From the NCBI GenBank assembly GCA_946480065.1, contig CAMLJA010000095.1, positions 1 to 7,248 on the forward strand: DNA of 7,248 nucleotides, in the 5' to 3' direction. The notes beneath the pieces were generated by a model. That model was not told where the DNA came from and made no database searches. It saw nothing but the letters and a program-made list of their open reading frames with translations. Source of the DNA: an uncultured Thermomonas sp. GTDB taxonomy: Bacteria; Pseudomonadota; Gammaproteobacteria; Xanthomonadales; Xanthomonadaceae. The stretch's first letter is position 1. Each line of letters opens with the position of its first letter. A program made the position numbers and the translations under genes. This document shows positions 1 through 6,474 of this stretch, piece by piece.

Positions 1-177
1 GCCGCGCGGCTGGCCGGGACGGCGGCCGCCGGGGCGGCGCTGCATGCGGACGTGGAGGCCGCGCTGCCGGTCGCGCTGGCCGACGCCGGCCGCGGCGGGC
101 GGCTGCTGGTGTTCGGTTCGTTCCACACCGCGGCGGCGGGCCTGCGCCTGCTGGCCGCGCCCGACGGCGGCGGTTAA
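1..177 (+). CDS. folC: Bifunctional dihydrofolate/folylpolyglutamate synthase, C-terminal end (5' truncated)
   Basis: Only the last 58 codons are in the window, read in frame from base 1 to a TAA at 175-177. FolC adds glutamate to dihydropteroate and to folates, using ATP, in the cytoplasm. The visible segment ends with LLVFGSFHTAAAGLRLL. The GSFHT(V/A) stretch near the C-terminus is a hallmark of FolC and lies in its Mur-ligase-like C-terminal domain. The next gene is a DedD/SPOR protein and purF follows, which is the usual gammaproteobacterial neighbourhood of folC and supports the call. The catalytic P-loop and the dihydropteroate site would lie upstream of the window and cannot be checked. 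The remaining risk is that so little sequence is visible. Confidence 0.85.
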   Translation, partial: AARLAGTAAAGAALHADVEAALPVALADAGRGGRLLVFGSFHTAAAGLRLLAAPDGGG

Positions 178-200
178 GCCGGCCGCGCGGCGGGCGCCGG

Positions 201-206
201 TATACT
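201..206 (+). promoter_or_regulatory. Candidate -10 element for dedD (TATACT)
   Basis: TATACT matches the sigma70 -10 consensus at 5 of 6 positions and stands out in otherwise very GC-rich DNA. It would place transcription start near 213, about 30 nt before the dedD ATG. I found no convincing -35 hexamer at 16-18 bp upstream. A GC-rich stretch (TCGCG) follows it, as also seen next to the lpxH -10 candidate. It suggests that dedD-purF can be transcribed independently of folC. This is an inference from motif only. Confidence 0.4.
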
Positions 207-242
207 TCGCGTCCCGCCGCGGTCGCCGAACGGAACGCCCCG

Positions 243-1172
243 ATGGATTCTTCGCTCAAGCAGCGCCTGGTCGGCGCGGTCGTGCTGGTCGCGCTGGGCG
301 TCATCTTCCTGCCGATGCTGGTCAAGGGCCCGGCGCCCGACAGCGGCGTGACTGACGTGTCGCTCGACGTGCCGCCCGAACCCCAGCCGCAGGGCGAAAC
401 CGCCAGCGTCGACCTGCCGCTGGTGGGCCCGGGCGAGGCGCCGGCCGGCGGCGCCACCGGTATGCCGGCGGCCGCGCAGGAGGCCCCGGCCGACCCGGCG
501 GCGGCCGCCGACGCCCCGCTGTTCCCGGCCACCGCCGGCGGCGATTACGCGGTCACCTTCGGCAGCTACGCCTCCGCCGCCGACGCCGACAAGGTGATCG
601 CCGCGCTGCGCAGCGCCGGGCTCCCGGCCTGGCGCGAGGCCGCCGCCAGCGGCGGCAAGCCGCTGCAGCGCGTGCGCATCGGCCCCTTCGCCGACCGCGC
701 GCTGGCCGAGTCCGCGCGCCTGCGCGCCGCCCACGTCAGCGATACCGTGGAGGCGAAGGTGATCGCGCTGGACGCGGTGGCGGACGCCGCGCCCGCGATC
801 GCCGCCGTCGCCCCGGCCAAACCCGCGCCGACGCCCGCGCCCGCGCCGACCAAGCCCGCGGCGAAGCCGGAGGCGCCCAAGCCGGTTGCCGAGGCGCCCG
901 CCAAACCGGCCGCCACCGCGCCGGTCGCGGCGCCCGCCACCGGCTTCGCCGTGCAGGTGGGCGCGTTCGCCTCCACCAGCGAGGCCACCAAGCTGCGCGA
1001 CCGCCTGCGCGCGGCCGGCTTCAACGCTTTCACCGACAGCGTGGCCACCGACAAGGGCACGCTGACCCGGGTGCGCGTCGGCCCGGCCATGACCCGCGCC
1101 GAGGCGGACGCGCTGAAGGCGCAGGTCAAGGCCAAGCTCGGGGTGGACGGCATCGTCCGCCCGCACCCGTAA
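243..1172 (+). CDS. dedD: DedD-type inner-membrane protein with two SPOR domains
   Basis: This 309-residue protein has a short cytoplasmic start (MDSSLKQR), one membrane segment at about residues 9-27, and then a long periplasmic part. That part holds a Pro/Ala-rich linker (about 28-100), a first SPOR domain (about 101-176, with [10 protein letters not shown] and LQRVRIGPF), a second Pro/Ala/Lys linker (177-232), and a second SPOR domain (about 233-307, with [10 protein letters not shown] and LTRVRVGP). SPOR domains bind denuded peptidoglycan glycan strands at the division septum. DedD of E. coli supports septal constriction but has a single SPOR domain, so this is a duplicated form. The ATG at 243 is chosen because it gives the family's typical N-terminus and has a weak GGAA 7 nt upstream. 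The gene lies 65 bp after folC and 28 bp before purF. The role in division is inferred from the family. Confidence 0.85.
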   Translation: MDSSLKQRLVGAVVLVALGVIFLPMLVKGPAPDSGVTDVSLDVPPEPQPQGETASVDLPLVGPGEAPAGGATGMPAAAQEAPADPAAAADAPLFPATAGGDYAVTFGSYASAADADKVIAALRSAGLPAWREAAASGGKPLQRVRIGPFADRALAESARLRAAHVSDTVEAKVIALDAVADAAPAIAAVAPAKPAPTPAPAPTKPAAKPEAPKPVAEAPAKPAATAPVAAPATGFAVQVGAFASTSEATKLRDRLRAAGFNAFTDSVATDKGTLTRVRVGPAMTRAEADALKAQVKAKLGVDGIVRPHP

Positions 1173-1186
1173 CCCCCGCTTCGAAC

Positions 1187-1190
1187 AGGA
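1187..1190 (+). promoter_or_regulatory. Ribosome binding site of purF
   Basis: AGGA lies 10 nt upstream of the purF ATG, inside the 28-bp gap after dedD. It supports the start at 1201, which is also required to place the catalytic cysteine as residue 2. The short gap leaves no room for a cvpA gene or an obvious separate promoter, so purF is probably co-transcribed with dedD. Confidence 0.6.
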
Positions 1191-1200
1191 AACCAGCGCC

Positions 1201-2670
1201 ATGTGCGGCATCGTCGGAATCGTCGGCCACAGCCAGGTCGCCGGGCAGCTCTACGATGGCCTGACGGTGCTCCAGCACCGCGGCCAGGACGCGGCCGGCA
1301 TCGCCACCGCGGACGGCGGCAAGCTGCATGTCCACAAGGGCAACGGCCTGGTCCGCGACGTGTTCGACCCCAGGGCGATGGCGCTGCTGGAGGGCCGCGT
1401 GGGCATCGCCCACTGCCGCTACCCCACCGCCGGCAGCGAGGGCAGCGACGAGGCCCAGCCGTTCTACGTCAATTCGCCGTTCGGCATCGCGCTGGCCCAC
1501 AACGGCAACCTGACCAACACCGAGGCGCTGCGCCGCGAGGTGTTCGAGCAGGACCGCCGCAACGTCAACACCGAGTCCGATTCGGAAGTGCTGCTGAACG
1601 TGTTCGCGCACGAGCTGGACACCCAGAGGGCGCTCACCCCGGACGCGGTGTTCGCGGCGCTGGAGGGCGTGAACCGCCGCGCCAAGGGCGGCTACGCCGT
1701 GGTCTGCACGGTGCTGGGCCTGGGCCTGGTGGCTTTCCGCGACCCGCACGGCATCCGCCCGCTGGTGCTGGGCCGCCGCCGCGGCGAGGCCGGCGACGAA
1801 TACATGGTGGCGTCGGAGTCGGTGGCGCTGGACATCCTGGGCTTCGAGCGCCTGCGCGACGTGCGCCCCGGCGAGGGCCTCGTGATCACCGCCCGCGGCG
1901 AGCTGCACGCGCGCCAGTGCGCGCCGGAGCAGCCCCACGCGCCGTGCATCTTCGAGTACGTCTACTTCGCGCGGCCCGACTCGATGATCGAGGAGATCTC
2001 GGTCCACAAGGCGCGCATGCGCATGGGCGTGACCCTGGGCGAGAAGATCCTGCGCGAGCGCCCCGGCCACGACATCGACGTGGTGATCCCGATCCCCGAC
2101 ACCAGCCGTGACGCCGCGCTGGAGATCGCCAACGTGCTGGGGGTGAAGTACCGCGAGGGCTTCATCAAGAACCGCTACGTCGGCCGCACCTTCATCATGC
2201 CGGGGCAGGGCGAGCGCGCGCAGTCGGTGAAGCGCAAGCTCAACCCGATCCCGCTGGAGTTCCGCAACCGCGTGGTGCTGCTGGTGGACGATTCCATCGT
2301 GCGCGGCACCACCAGCAAGCAGATCGTGCAGATGGCGCGCGACGCCGGCGCCCGGAAGGTCTACCTGGCCTCGGCCGCGCCGCCGGTGCGGTTCCCAAAC
2401 GTCTACGGCATCGACATGCCGTCCAACGAGGAGCTGGTGGCGAACGGCCGCACCGAACGCGAGATCGAGCAGCTGCTGGGCTGCGACTGGCTGATCTACC
2501 AGGACCTGCCGGACCTGGAGGCCGCGGTGGCGGGCCCCAAGTTCCCGGGCCGGCGGTTCGACAGCTCCTGCTTCAGCGGCGAGTACGTGACCGGCATCGA
2601 CCCGGACTACTTCGAGCGCCTGCGGCAGCTGCGCTCGGACGAGGCGAAGAAGAAGCGGAGAGCGGGCTGA
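1201..2670 (+). CDS. purF: Amidophosphoribosyltransferase (glutamine PRPP amidotransferase)
   Basis: PurF catalyses the first committed step of purine synthesis: PRPP plus glutamine gives 5-phosphoribosylamine, in the cytoplasm. The 489-residue product is full length (E. coli PurF is 505). It starts MCGIVGIVG, so Cys2 becomes the N-terminal nucleophile once Met is removed. There is no propeptide, which fits the E. coli type rather than the Bacillus iron-sulfur type. The glutaminase domain (about 2-235) shows [17 protein letters not shown] (Arg73) and HNGNLTN (residues 100-106). The phosphoribosyltransferase domain carries [12 protein letters not shown] and the PRPP loop [11 protein letters not shown] (residues 362-372, with the acidic pair Asp363/Asp364). 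The C-terminus ends in a short Lys/Arg-rich tail. cvpA, which normally lies directly upstream, is missing. I see no purine-operator or riboswitch-like sequence in the short upstream gap. Confidence 0.97.
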   Translation: MCGIVGIVGHSQVAGQLYDGLTVLQHRGQDAAGIATADGGKLHVHKGNGLVRDVFDPRAMALLEGRVGIAHCRYPTAGSEGSDEAQPFYVNSPFGIALAHNGNLTNTEALRREVFEQDRRNVNTESDSEVLLNVFAHELDTQRALTPDAVFAALEGVNRRAKGGYAVVCTVLGLGLVAFRDPHGIRPLVLGRRRGEAGDEYMVASESVALDILGFERLRDVRPGEGLVITARGELHARQCAPEQPHAPCIFEYVYFARPDSMIEEISVHKARMRMGVTLGEKILRERPGHDIDVVIPIPDTSRDAALEIANVLGVKYREGFIKNRYVGRTFIMPGQGERAQSVKRKLNPIPLEFRNRVVLLVDDSIVRGTTSKQIVQMARDAGARKVYLASAAPPVRFPNVYGIDMPSNEELVANGRTEREIEQLLGCDWLIYQDLPDLEAAVAGPKFPGRRFDSSCFSGEYVTGIDPDYFERLRQLRSDEAKKKRRAG

Positions 2671-2710
2671 CGGCCCACGGCATTCTCCGTCGCCGCGCGA
2701 GAGTGTCGGG

Positions 2711-2783
2711 TGGGGAGTGCCCGGGTGCGTTTCAAGTCGCTCCCCGATACTCGCTTGGTTGAAACGCACCCGGGCACTCCCCA
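2711..2783. repeat. Perfect 25-bp inverted repeat around a 23-nt loop, after purF
   Basis: The arms at 2711-2735 (beginning TGGGGAGTGCCCGGG) and 2759-2783 (ending CCCGGGCACTCCCCA) are exact reverse complements over 25 bp, with a 23-nt spacer at 2736-2758. The element fills most of the 133-bp gap between purF and the ferritin-like gene. No T-tract follows either side directly, so it is not a textbook rho-independent terminator, although such a long stem could still stop transcription or protect the purF 3' end. It may instead be an interspersed palindromic repeat (REP/MITE-like). Copy number elsewhere in the genome cannot be judged from this window. The arm lengths are seen directly; the role is unknown. 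Confidence 0.85.
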
Positions 2784-2803
2784 GCGGTAAGCCTTATTTC
2801 CCC

Positions 2804-3607
2804 ATGACCAGCCTCTTCACCGCCGCCCGCGCCTGCCTGGACGCCGCCACGCCGGACGACAAGCCCGCGCTGACGCTGGCGACGGCCGCGGCGTTCGCGC
2901 GCGGCGAGCTGGCGGTCGACGACCACGCCCCGCCGCCCGCGCCGATCCGGATGCCGGGCCGGCCCCCGCGCCCGAGGCTGGTGCACCCGCGCGACCTGCC
3001 GCGCCGCGGCTTCGGCTCCGAGGAAGGCCGCGCCGCCTTCATCCACGCCGTCGCCCACATCGAGTTCAACGCGATCGACCTGGCCTGGGACGCGGTCTAC
3101 CGCTTCCGCGGCATGCCGCCGGAGTTCTATGCGGACTGGGTTTCGGTGGCCAGCGACGAGGCCCGGCACTTCAACATGCTGCGCGCGCGGTTGCGCGAGT
3201 TCGGCCGCGACTACGGCGACTTCGATGCCCACAACGGCCTGTGGGAGATGGCGGAGAAGACCGCCCACGACGGCCTCGCGCGCATGGCGCTGGTGCCGCG
3301 CGTGCTGGAGGCGCGCGGGCTGGATGTCACGCCGGGCATGATCGTGAAGCTGCGGGCGCTGGGCGACGACGCCACCGCCGACATCCTCGCGCTCATCCTG
3401 CGCGAGGAAGTGGGCCACGTCGCCGCCGGCAGCCGCTGGTACCGCTGGCACTGCGCGCGCGCCGGGGTGGAGCCGCGCGCGCGCTTCCGCGAACTGCTGC
3501 GCGACTACGCCAGCGGCGTGCTGCACCGGCCGTTCAACACCCAGGCGCGGCTGGAGGCGGGGTTCGACCAGGAGGAGCTGGACAGCCTGCTGGCCGCGGC
3601 GGACTGA
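2804..3607 (+). CDS. DUF455 / ferritin-like domain protein (probable diiron protein)
   Basis: This 267-residue soluble protein resembles the DUF455 (COG2833) family, a poorly characterised branch of the ferritin-like four-helix proteins. Candidate metal ligands follow the expected spacing: AHIEFNAIDLAWDAV (His85, Glu87), SDEARHF (Glu119-x2-His122), Glu169 in VLEARGLD, and REEVGHVAAGSRWY (Glu202-x2-His205). Two ExxH motifs plus further Glu/His residues on helices are the pattern of a carboxylate-bridged diiron site. The first 60 residues are Pro-rich and less typical. I chose the ATG at 2804 because an earlier in-frame start at 2717 would run translation through the inverted repeat and add residues unlike the family. 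No clear Shine-Dalgarno precedes it. The substrate is unknown: an oxidase, hydroxylase or iron-handling role are all possible. Confidence 0.82.
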   Translation: MTSLFTAARACLDAATPDDKPALTLATAAAFARGELAVDDHAPPPAPIRMPGRPPRPRLVHPRDLPRRGFGSEEGRAAFIHAVAHIEFNAIDLAWDAVYRFRGMPPEFYADWVSVASDEARHFNMLRARLREFGRDYGDFDAHNGLWEMAEKTAHDGLARMALVPRVLEARGLDVTPGMIVKLRALGDDATADILALILREEVGHVAAGSRWYRWHCARAGVEPRARFRELLRDYASGVLHRPFNTQARLEAGFDQEELDSLLAAAD

Positions 3608-3636
3608 TCCTCATGCCGCCTTTCGCCGGGCTGGGG

Positions 3637-3642
3637 CACACT
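3637..3642 (+). promoter_or_regulatory. Candidate -10 element for the lipoprotein gene (CACACT)
   Basis: CACACT in the 61-bp gap after the ferritin-like gene would start a transcript near 3649, about 20 nt before the lipoprotein ATG. It resembles the TATACT and TACACT candidates ahead of dedD and lpxH and is likewise followed by a GC-rich discriminator. No good -35 is visible, so this is a weak call and read-through from upstream is equally possible. Confidence 0.25.
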
Positions 3643-3657
3643 GCGCCCACGCCACCC

Positions 3658-3663
3658 GGAGGA
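3658..3663 (+). promoter_or_regulatory. Strong ribosome binding site of the lipoprotein gene
   Basis: GGAGGA lies 5 nt before the ATG at 3669. It is the best Shine-Dalgarno match in the window and fixes the start that yields the lipoprotein signal peptide. Confidence 0.7.
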
Positions 3664-3668
3664 TCGCC

Positions 3669-4139
3669 ATGAAGCCCGCCATCGCCTCGCTGTCGCTGCT
3701 GCTGGCCGCCTGCAACGCCCCCCAGCCCACCGTTCCGGCGCCCGCGCCCGAGGCGGCCGCGCCCGCTCCCGCGGCCGCGCAGGACGGCCCGGCATCGCCG
3801 CCGCCGGCGCCGATGGGCAAGCGCGCGCCGGGCGACTCCAGCCCGCCGCTGCAGGTGTTCCGCGCGTTCGGCAACGAGCCGTTCTGGAACGTCAACGTCG
3901 AAGGCGAGACCCTCACCTACAGCACCCCCGACGACCAGGCCGGCGTGGTGCTGCAGGGCACGCGCCGCGCCGTCCCGGGCGGGGTGGAGATCGCCGGCAG
4001 CCGCGACGGCAAGGCGTTCGTGCTGACCGTGGCCGAGGGCGAGTGCAGCGACGGCATGTCGGATAACGTCTATGCGCTGGAGGCGACGTTCCGCTACGGC
4101 GACCTGCACTACAGCGGCTGCGGCGAAGCGGCGAAGTAA
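3669..4139 (+). CDS. Small COG3650-like lipoprotein
   Basis: This 156-residue protein starts with a short signal peptide ending in the lipobox LLAAC, so Cys15 should be lipidated and the protein anchored to a membrane, probably facing the periplasm. Residues 16-62 form a Pro/Ala-rich low-complexity tether. The conserved domain runs from about 63 to the end: FRAFGNEPFWNV, then TLTYSTPDD, then GECSDGMSDNVY and LHYSGCG. The FGNEPFW...CSDGMSD...GC pattern is what I recall of the COG3650 family, whose function is unknown. Cys126 and Cys151 are the only cysteines in the mature domain and may form a disulfide. The predicted signal peptide is short, with only one Lys before the hydrophobic stretch. 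The gene converges on lpxH with a 16-bp gap and no visible terminator hairpin between them. Confidence 0.8.
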   Translation: MKPAIASLSLLLAACNAPQPTVPAPAPEAAAPAPAAAQDGPASPPPAPMGKRAPGDSSPPLQVFRAFGNEPFWNVNVEGETLTYSTPDDQAGVVLQGTRRAVPGGVEIAGSRDGKAFVLTVAEGECSDGMSDNVYALEATFRYGDLHYSGCGEAAK

Positions 4140-4155
4140 GGCGGTCTCCGGCCGG

Positions 4156-4878
4156 CTAGAGCGCGGCCAGGTCGAAGCCGTCGTCGTCGACCCGCAGCAC
4201 CGATCCCTGGCTGTACCAGTCGCCCAGCACGATGCGGGTACGGCCGTGGCCTTCGTCGTGGATCGCGGGCCGGTGGGTGTGGCCGTGGATCATCCGGCGC
4301 ACGCCGTAGCGCTGGAACCAGGCCTGCACCGTGGCCGGCGCCACGTCGGTGATCGCCTCGGCCCGGCCGCTGGCCTGCAGCTCGCCGTAGCGGGCCATGC
4401 TGGCGGCGCGCGCCTGCGCGGCGAACGCCAGGCGGGCGTCCAGCGGCTGCGCCAGGAACCGCGCCTGCCACGCCGGGTCGCGGGTCTGGGCGCGGAACTG
4501 CTGGTAGGCGGTGTCGTCGGTGCACAGCAGGTCGCCGTGCAGCAGCAGCGTGGGCGTGCCGTGCAGCACCGCCACCGCGGGGTCGGGGAGCAGCCGCATG
4601 CCGCAGCGCCGGGCGTAGTCGGCGCCCAGCAGGAAATCGCGGTTGCCGCGCACGAAATACGCGGGCACCCCGGCATCGGCCAGCGCGCGCAGGCGCTCGG
4701 CCACGAACGCGCCCACGGGCGAGGGGTCGTCGTCGCCCACCCAGGCCTCGAACAGGTCGCCGAGGATGTACAGCGCATCGGCGCGGCGCGCCTCGCCGTC
4801 CAGGAACCGGCCGAACAGCGCGGTGATCTCCGGGCGGGCCGGGTCCAAGTGCAGGTCGGAAACGAACAACGTGGTCAT
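4156..4878 (-). CDS. lpxH: UDP-2,3-diacylglucosamine diphosphatase
   Basis: LpxH hydrolyses UDP-2,3-diacylglucosamine to lipid X and UMP, the fourth step of lipid A synthesis, at the inner face of the cytoplasmic membrane. The 240-residue product matches the family's length and has the full set of calcineurin-like metallophosphoesterase motifs: SDLHL (Asp8, His10), [12 protein letters not shown] (Asp41), RGNRDFLLG (Asn79, Arg80), LLHGD (His114) and IHGHTHRP (His200 and His202). The EAWVGDD and GNRDFLLG forms separate LpxH from other phosphoesterases. The start ATG (complement of 4876-4878) puts SDLHL at residue 7, as in characterised members. No Shine-Dalgarno is visible. A TACACT -10 candidate only 6 nt before the ATG suggests a leaderless or nearly leaderless mRNA. 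The gene is divergent from gltX. Confidence 0.96.
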   Translation of the reverse strand: MTTLFVSDLHLDPARPEITALFGRFLDGEARRADALYILGDLFEAWVGDDDPSPVGAFVAERLRALADAGVPAYFVRGNRDFLLGADYARRCGMRLLPDPAVAVLHGTPTLLLHGDLLCTDDTAYQQFRAQTRDPAWQARFLAQPLDARLAFAAQARAASMARYGELQASGRAEAITDVAPATVQAWFQRYGVRRMIHGHTHRPAIHDEGHGRTRIVLGDWYSQGSVLRVDDDGFDLAAL

Positions 4879-4884
4879 CGGCGA

Positions 4885-4890
4885 AGTGTA
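4885..4890 (-). promoter_or_regulatory. Candidate -10 element for lpxH (TACACT on minus strand)
   Basis: On the minus strand TACACT is followed by TCGCCG and then the lpxH ATG. With the last base of the hexamer at -7, transcription would start on the A of the ATG, predicting a leaderless transcript. This agrees with the lack of a Shine-Dalgarno. No clear -35 is present, so the call rests on the -10 alone. Confidence 0.35.
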
Positions 4891-4922
4891 AAGCCCTCAT
4901 CCGCAGGCCGACGAACGCCGCC

Positions 4923-4989
4923 AGGCGAGGGGTCGGGGCAGGCTGCGGCAGCGGCATTTCGAGCCGCAGAGCAGACTGCCCCGGCGCCT
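4923..4989. repeat. Imperfect hairpin between lpxH and gltX
   Basis: Three nested complementary blocks can form an interrupted stem: AGGCG (4923-4927) with CGCCT (4985-4989), GGGGCAG (4935-4941) with CTGCCCC (4976-4982), and CTGCGGC (4943-4949) with GCCGCAG (4963-4969), around a 13-nt loop. An alternative inner pairing of GCGGC (4951-4955) with GCCGC (4963-4967) is also possible. By the promoter candidates on each side it would lie outside both transcripts, which argues against a terminator and allows a palindromic repeat or protein-binding site. In DNA this GC-rich, some of the pairing may be chance. Confidence 0.4.
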
Positions 4990-5025
4990 CGGTTTCCTGG
5001 AAAGGTGCCCTACCGCCGCGCCGGC

Positions 5026-5031
5026 TAAAAT
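5026..5031 (+). promoter_or_regulatory. Candidate -10 element for gltX (TAAAAT)
   Basis: TAAAAT matches the sigma70 -10 consensus at 5 of 6 positions and is a rare AT-rich island here. It predicts transcription start near 5038 and a leader of only about 21 nt, consistent with the absence of a good Shine-Dalgarno before gltX. A convincing -35 is not seen. A short palindrome, TTTCC-T-GGAAA at 4993-5003, lies just upstream of the -35 region. Confidence 0.45.
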
Positions 5032-5058
5032 GCACGCATTCCGTCGAAACCCATCCCC

Positions 5059-6465
5059 ATGACCGTCCGCACCCGCTTCGCCCCGTCCCCCACCGGCTAC
5101 CTGCACATCGGCGGCGCGCGCACCGCGCTGTACTGCTGGCTGGAGGCGCGCCGCAAGGGCGGGCAGTTCATCCTGCGCATCGAGGACACCGACCGCGAGC
5201 GCAGCACGCAGGCGGCCATCGACGCCATCCTGCAGGCGATGGACTGGCTGGGCCTGGACTACGACGAAGGCCCGATCTACCAGACCCATCGCCTCGACCG
5301 CTACAAGGAAGTCGCCGAGCAGCTGGTCGCCTCCGGCCACGCCTACTACGCCTACGAGACCAAGCAAGAGCTCGAAGCGATGCGCGAGGCCGCGATGGCC
5401 GCGAACGAGAAGCCGCGCTACAACGGCGCCTTCCGCGATGCGAACGCCGGCTGGCGCGACGACCCCAACCGCGTCATCCGCTTCAGGAACCCGACCGACG
5501 GCGTGGTGGCCTGGGACGACAAGGTCAAGGGTCGCATCGAGATCGCGAATTCCGAACTCGACGACCTCGTCATCTTCCGCAGCGACGGCTACGCCACCTA
5601 CAACTTCGCGGTGGTGGTGGACGACATCGACATGCGGATCACCGACGTGGTGCGCGGCGACGACCACGTCAACAACACGCCGCGCCAGATCAACATCTAC
5701 AAGGCGCTGGGCGCGCCGGTGCCGCACTTCGCGCACCTGCCGATGATCCTGGACGAGCAGGGTGCCAAGCTGTCCAAGCGCACCGGCGCGGCCGACGTGA
5801 TGCAGTACCGCGACGCCGGCTACCTGCCGCACGCGTTGCTGAACTACCTGGTGCGCCTGGGCTGGTCGCACGGCGACCAGGAAGTGTTCTCGATCGCGGA
5901 GATGCAGTCGCTGTTCGACCTCGCCGACGTCAACGCCAAGGCGGCGCGGCTGGACATGGCCAAGCTGGGCTGGCTCAACCAGCAGTACCTGAAGGCCGAT
6001 GATCCCGAGGCCGTCGCGAAGCACCTGGTCTGGCACCTGGAGCAGGCCGGCTACGACCTGGCGCAGGGCCCGGAGCCGGCCGACCTCGTGTTGGCGCTGC
6101 GCGAACGCGCGCAGACGCTGAAGGAGATGGCGGAGAAGTCGGCGGTGTGGTTCATGCCGCTGGCGCAGTACGACGAAGCCGCCGTCGCCAAGCACTTCAA
6201 GCCGGAAGCGCGCGGCCCGCTGGCGGACGCGCGCGCGCGCATCGCGGCGCTGGATGCGTGGACCCCGGAGGCGATCGGCGAGGCGCTCAAGGCGACCGCC
6301 GAGGCGCAGGGCATCGGCATGGGCAAGATCGCGCAGCCGATGCGGGTGGCCATCACCGGCACCCAGGTCAGCCCGGACATCGGCTGGACCGTCTACCTGT
6401 GCGGGCGCGACGCGGCGCTGGCGCGGATCGACGCGGCCCTTGCAATGCTTCCCGCGGGGACCTAG
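5059..6465 (+). CDS. gltX: Glutamyl-tRNA synthetase
   Basis: GltX charges tRNA-Glu with glutamate, a cytoplasmic class Ic aminoacyl-tRNA synthetase reaction. The 468-residue product is the normal length. The catalytic Rossmann domain shows the HIGH region as [12 protein letters not shown] (HIGG at 16-19), IEDTDRERS (41-49), the conserved [13 protein letters not shown] segment (199-211) and the KMSKS-type loop KLSKR (237-241). The helical anticodon-binding part follows from about residue 310 and ends with [14 protein letters not shown] (421-434). The zinc-binding Cys/His cluster of the E. coli enzyme is gone: KCYCS is replaced by YAYET (97-101), and RYDGRCRHSH by [10 protein letters not shown] (120-129). 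Some GluRS enzymes naturally lack this zinc. No ribosome binding site is obvious. zur follows after 9 bp, suggesting co-transcription. Confidence 0.97.
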   Translation: MTVRTRFAPSPTGYLHIGGARTALYCWLEARRKGGQFILRIEDTDRERSTQAAIDAILQAMDWLGLDYDEGPIYQTHRLDRYKEVAEQLVASGHAYYAYETKQELEAMREAAMAANEKPRYNGAFRDANAGWRDDPNRVIRFRNPTDGVVAWDDKVKGRIEIANSELDDLVIFRSDGYATYNFAVVVDDIDMRITDVVRGDDHVNNTPRQINIYKALGAPVPHFAHLPMILDEQGAKLSKRTGAADVMQYRDAGYLPHALLNYLVRLGWSHGDQEVFSIAEMQSLFDLADVNAKAARLDMAKLGWLNQQYLKADDPEAVAKHLVWHLEQAGYDLAQGPEPADLVLALRERAQTLKEMAEKSAVWFMPLAQYDEAAVAKHFKPEARGPLADARARIAALDAWTPEAIGEALKATAEAQGIGMGKIAQPMRVAITGTQVSPDIGWTVYLCGRDAALARIDAALAMLPAGT

Positions 6466-6474
6466 ATCGGTCCC

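Noticed and set aside
801..930. Repeated Pro/Ala/Lys codons in the dedD linker as a tandem repeat or CRISPR-like array
   Set aside because: The units are irregular, in frame and within a coding linker typical of SPOR proteins.
174..1211. A 345-codon minus-strand frame opposite dedD
   Set aside because: It is Gly/Arg-rich and repetitive with no known motif, and the dedD frame on the + strand is clear.
1203..2111. A 302-codon + strand frame overlapping purF that might have been the missing cvpA
   Set aside because: Its translation is Arg/Pro-rich with no membrane segments, unlike CvpA. It is an out-of-frame reading of purF.
1126..2769. A 547-codon open frame on the minus strand opposite purF
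   Set aside because: It is a shadow of purF with low-complexity Ala/Arg/His-rich composition. Its N-terminal part comes from the inverted repeat.
2711..2783. Calling the 25-bp inverted repeat a rho-independent terminator
   Set aside because: There is a long 23-nt loop and no T-tract directly after either arm, so it is listed as a repeat, with termination left as a possibility.
2717..2803. An upstream in-frame start that would lengthen the ferritin-like protein by 29 residues
   Set aside because: The extra residues are encoded by the inverted repeat, do not look like the family, and have no ribosome binding site. The ATG at 2804 is preferred.
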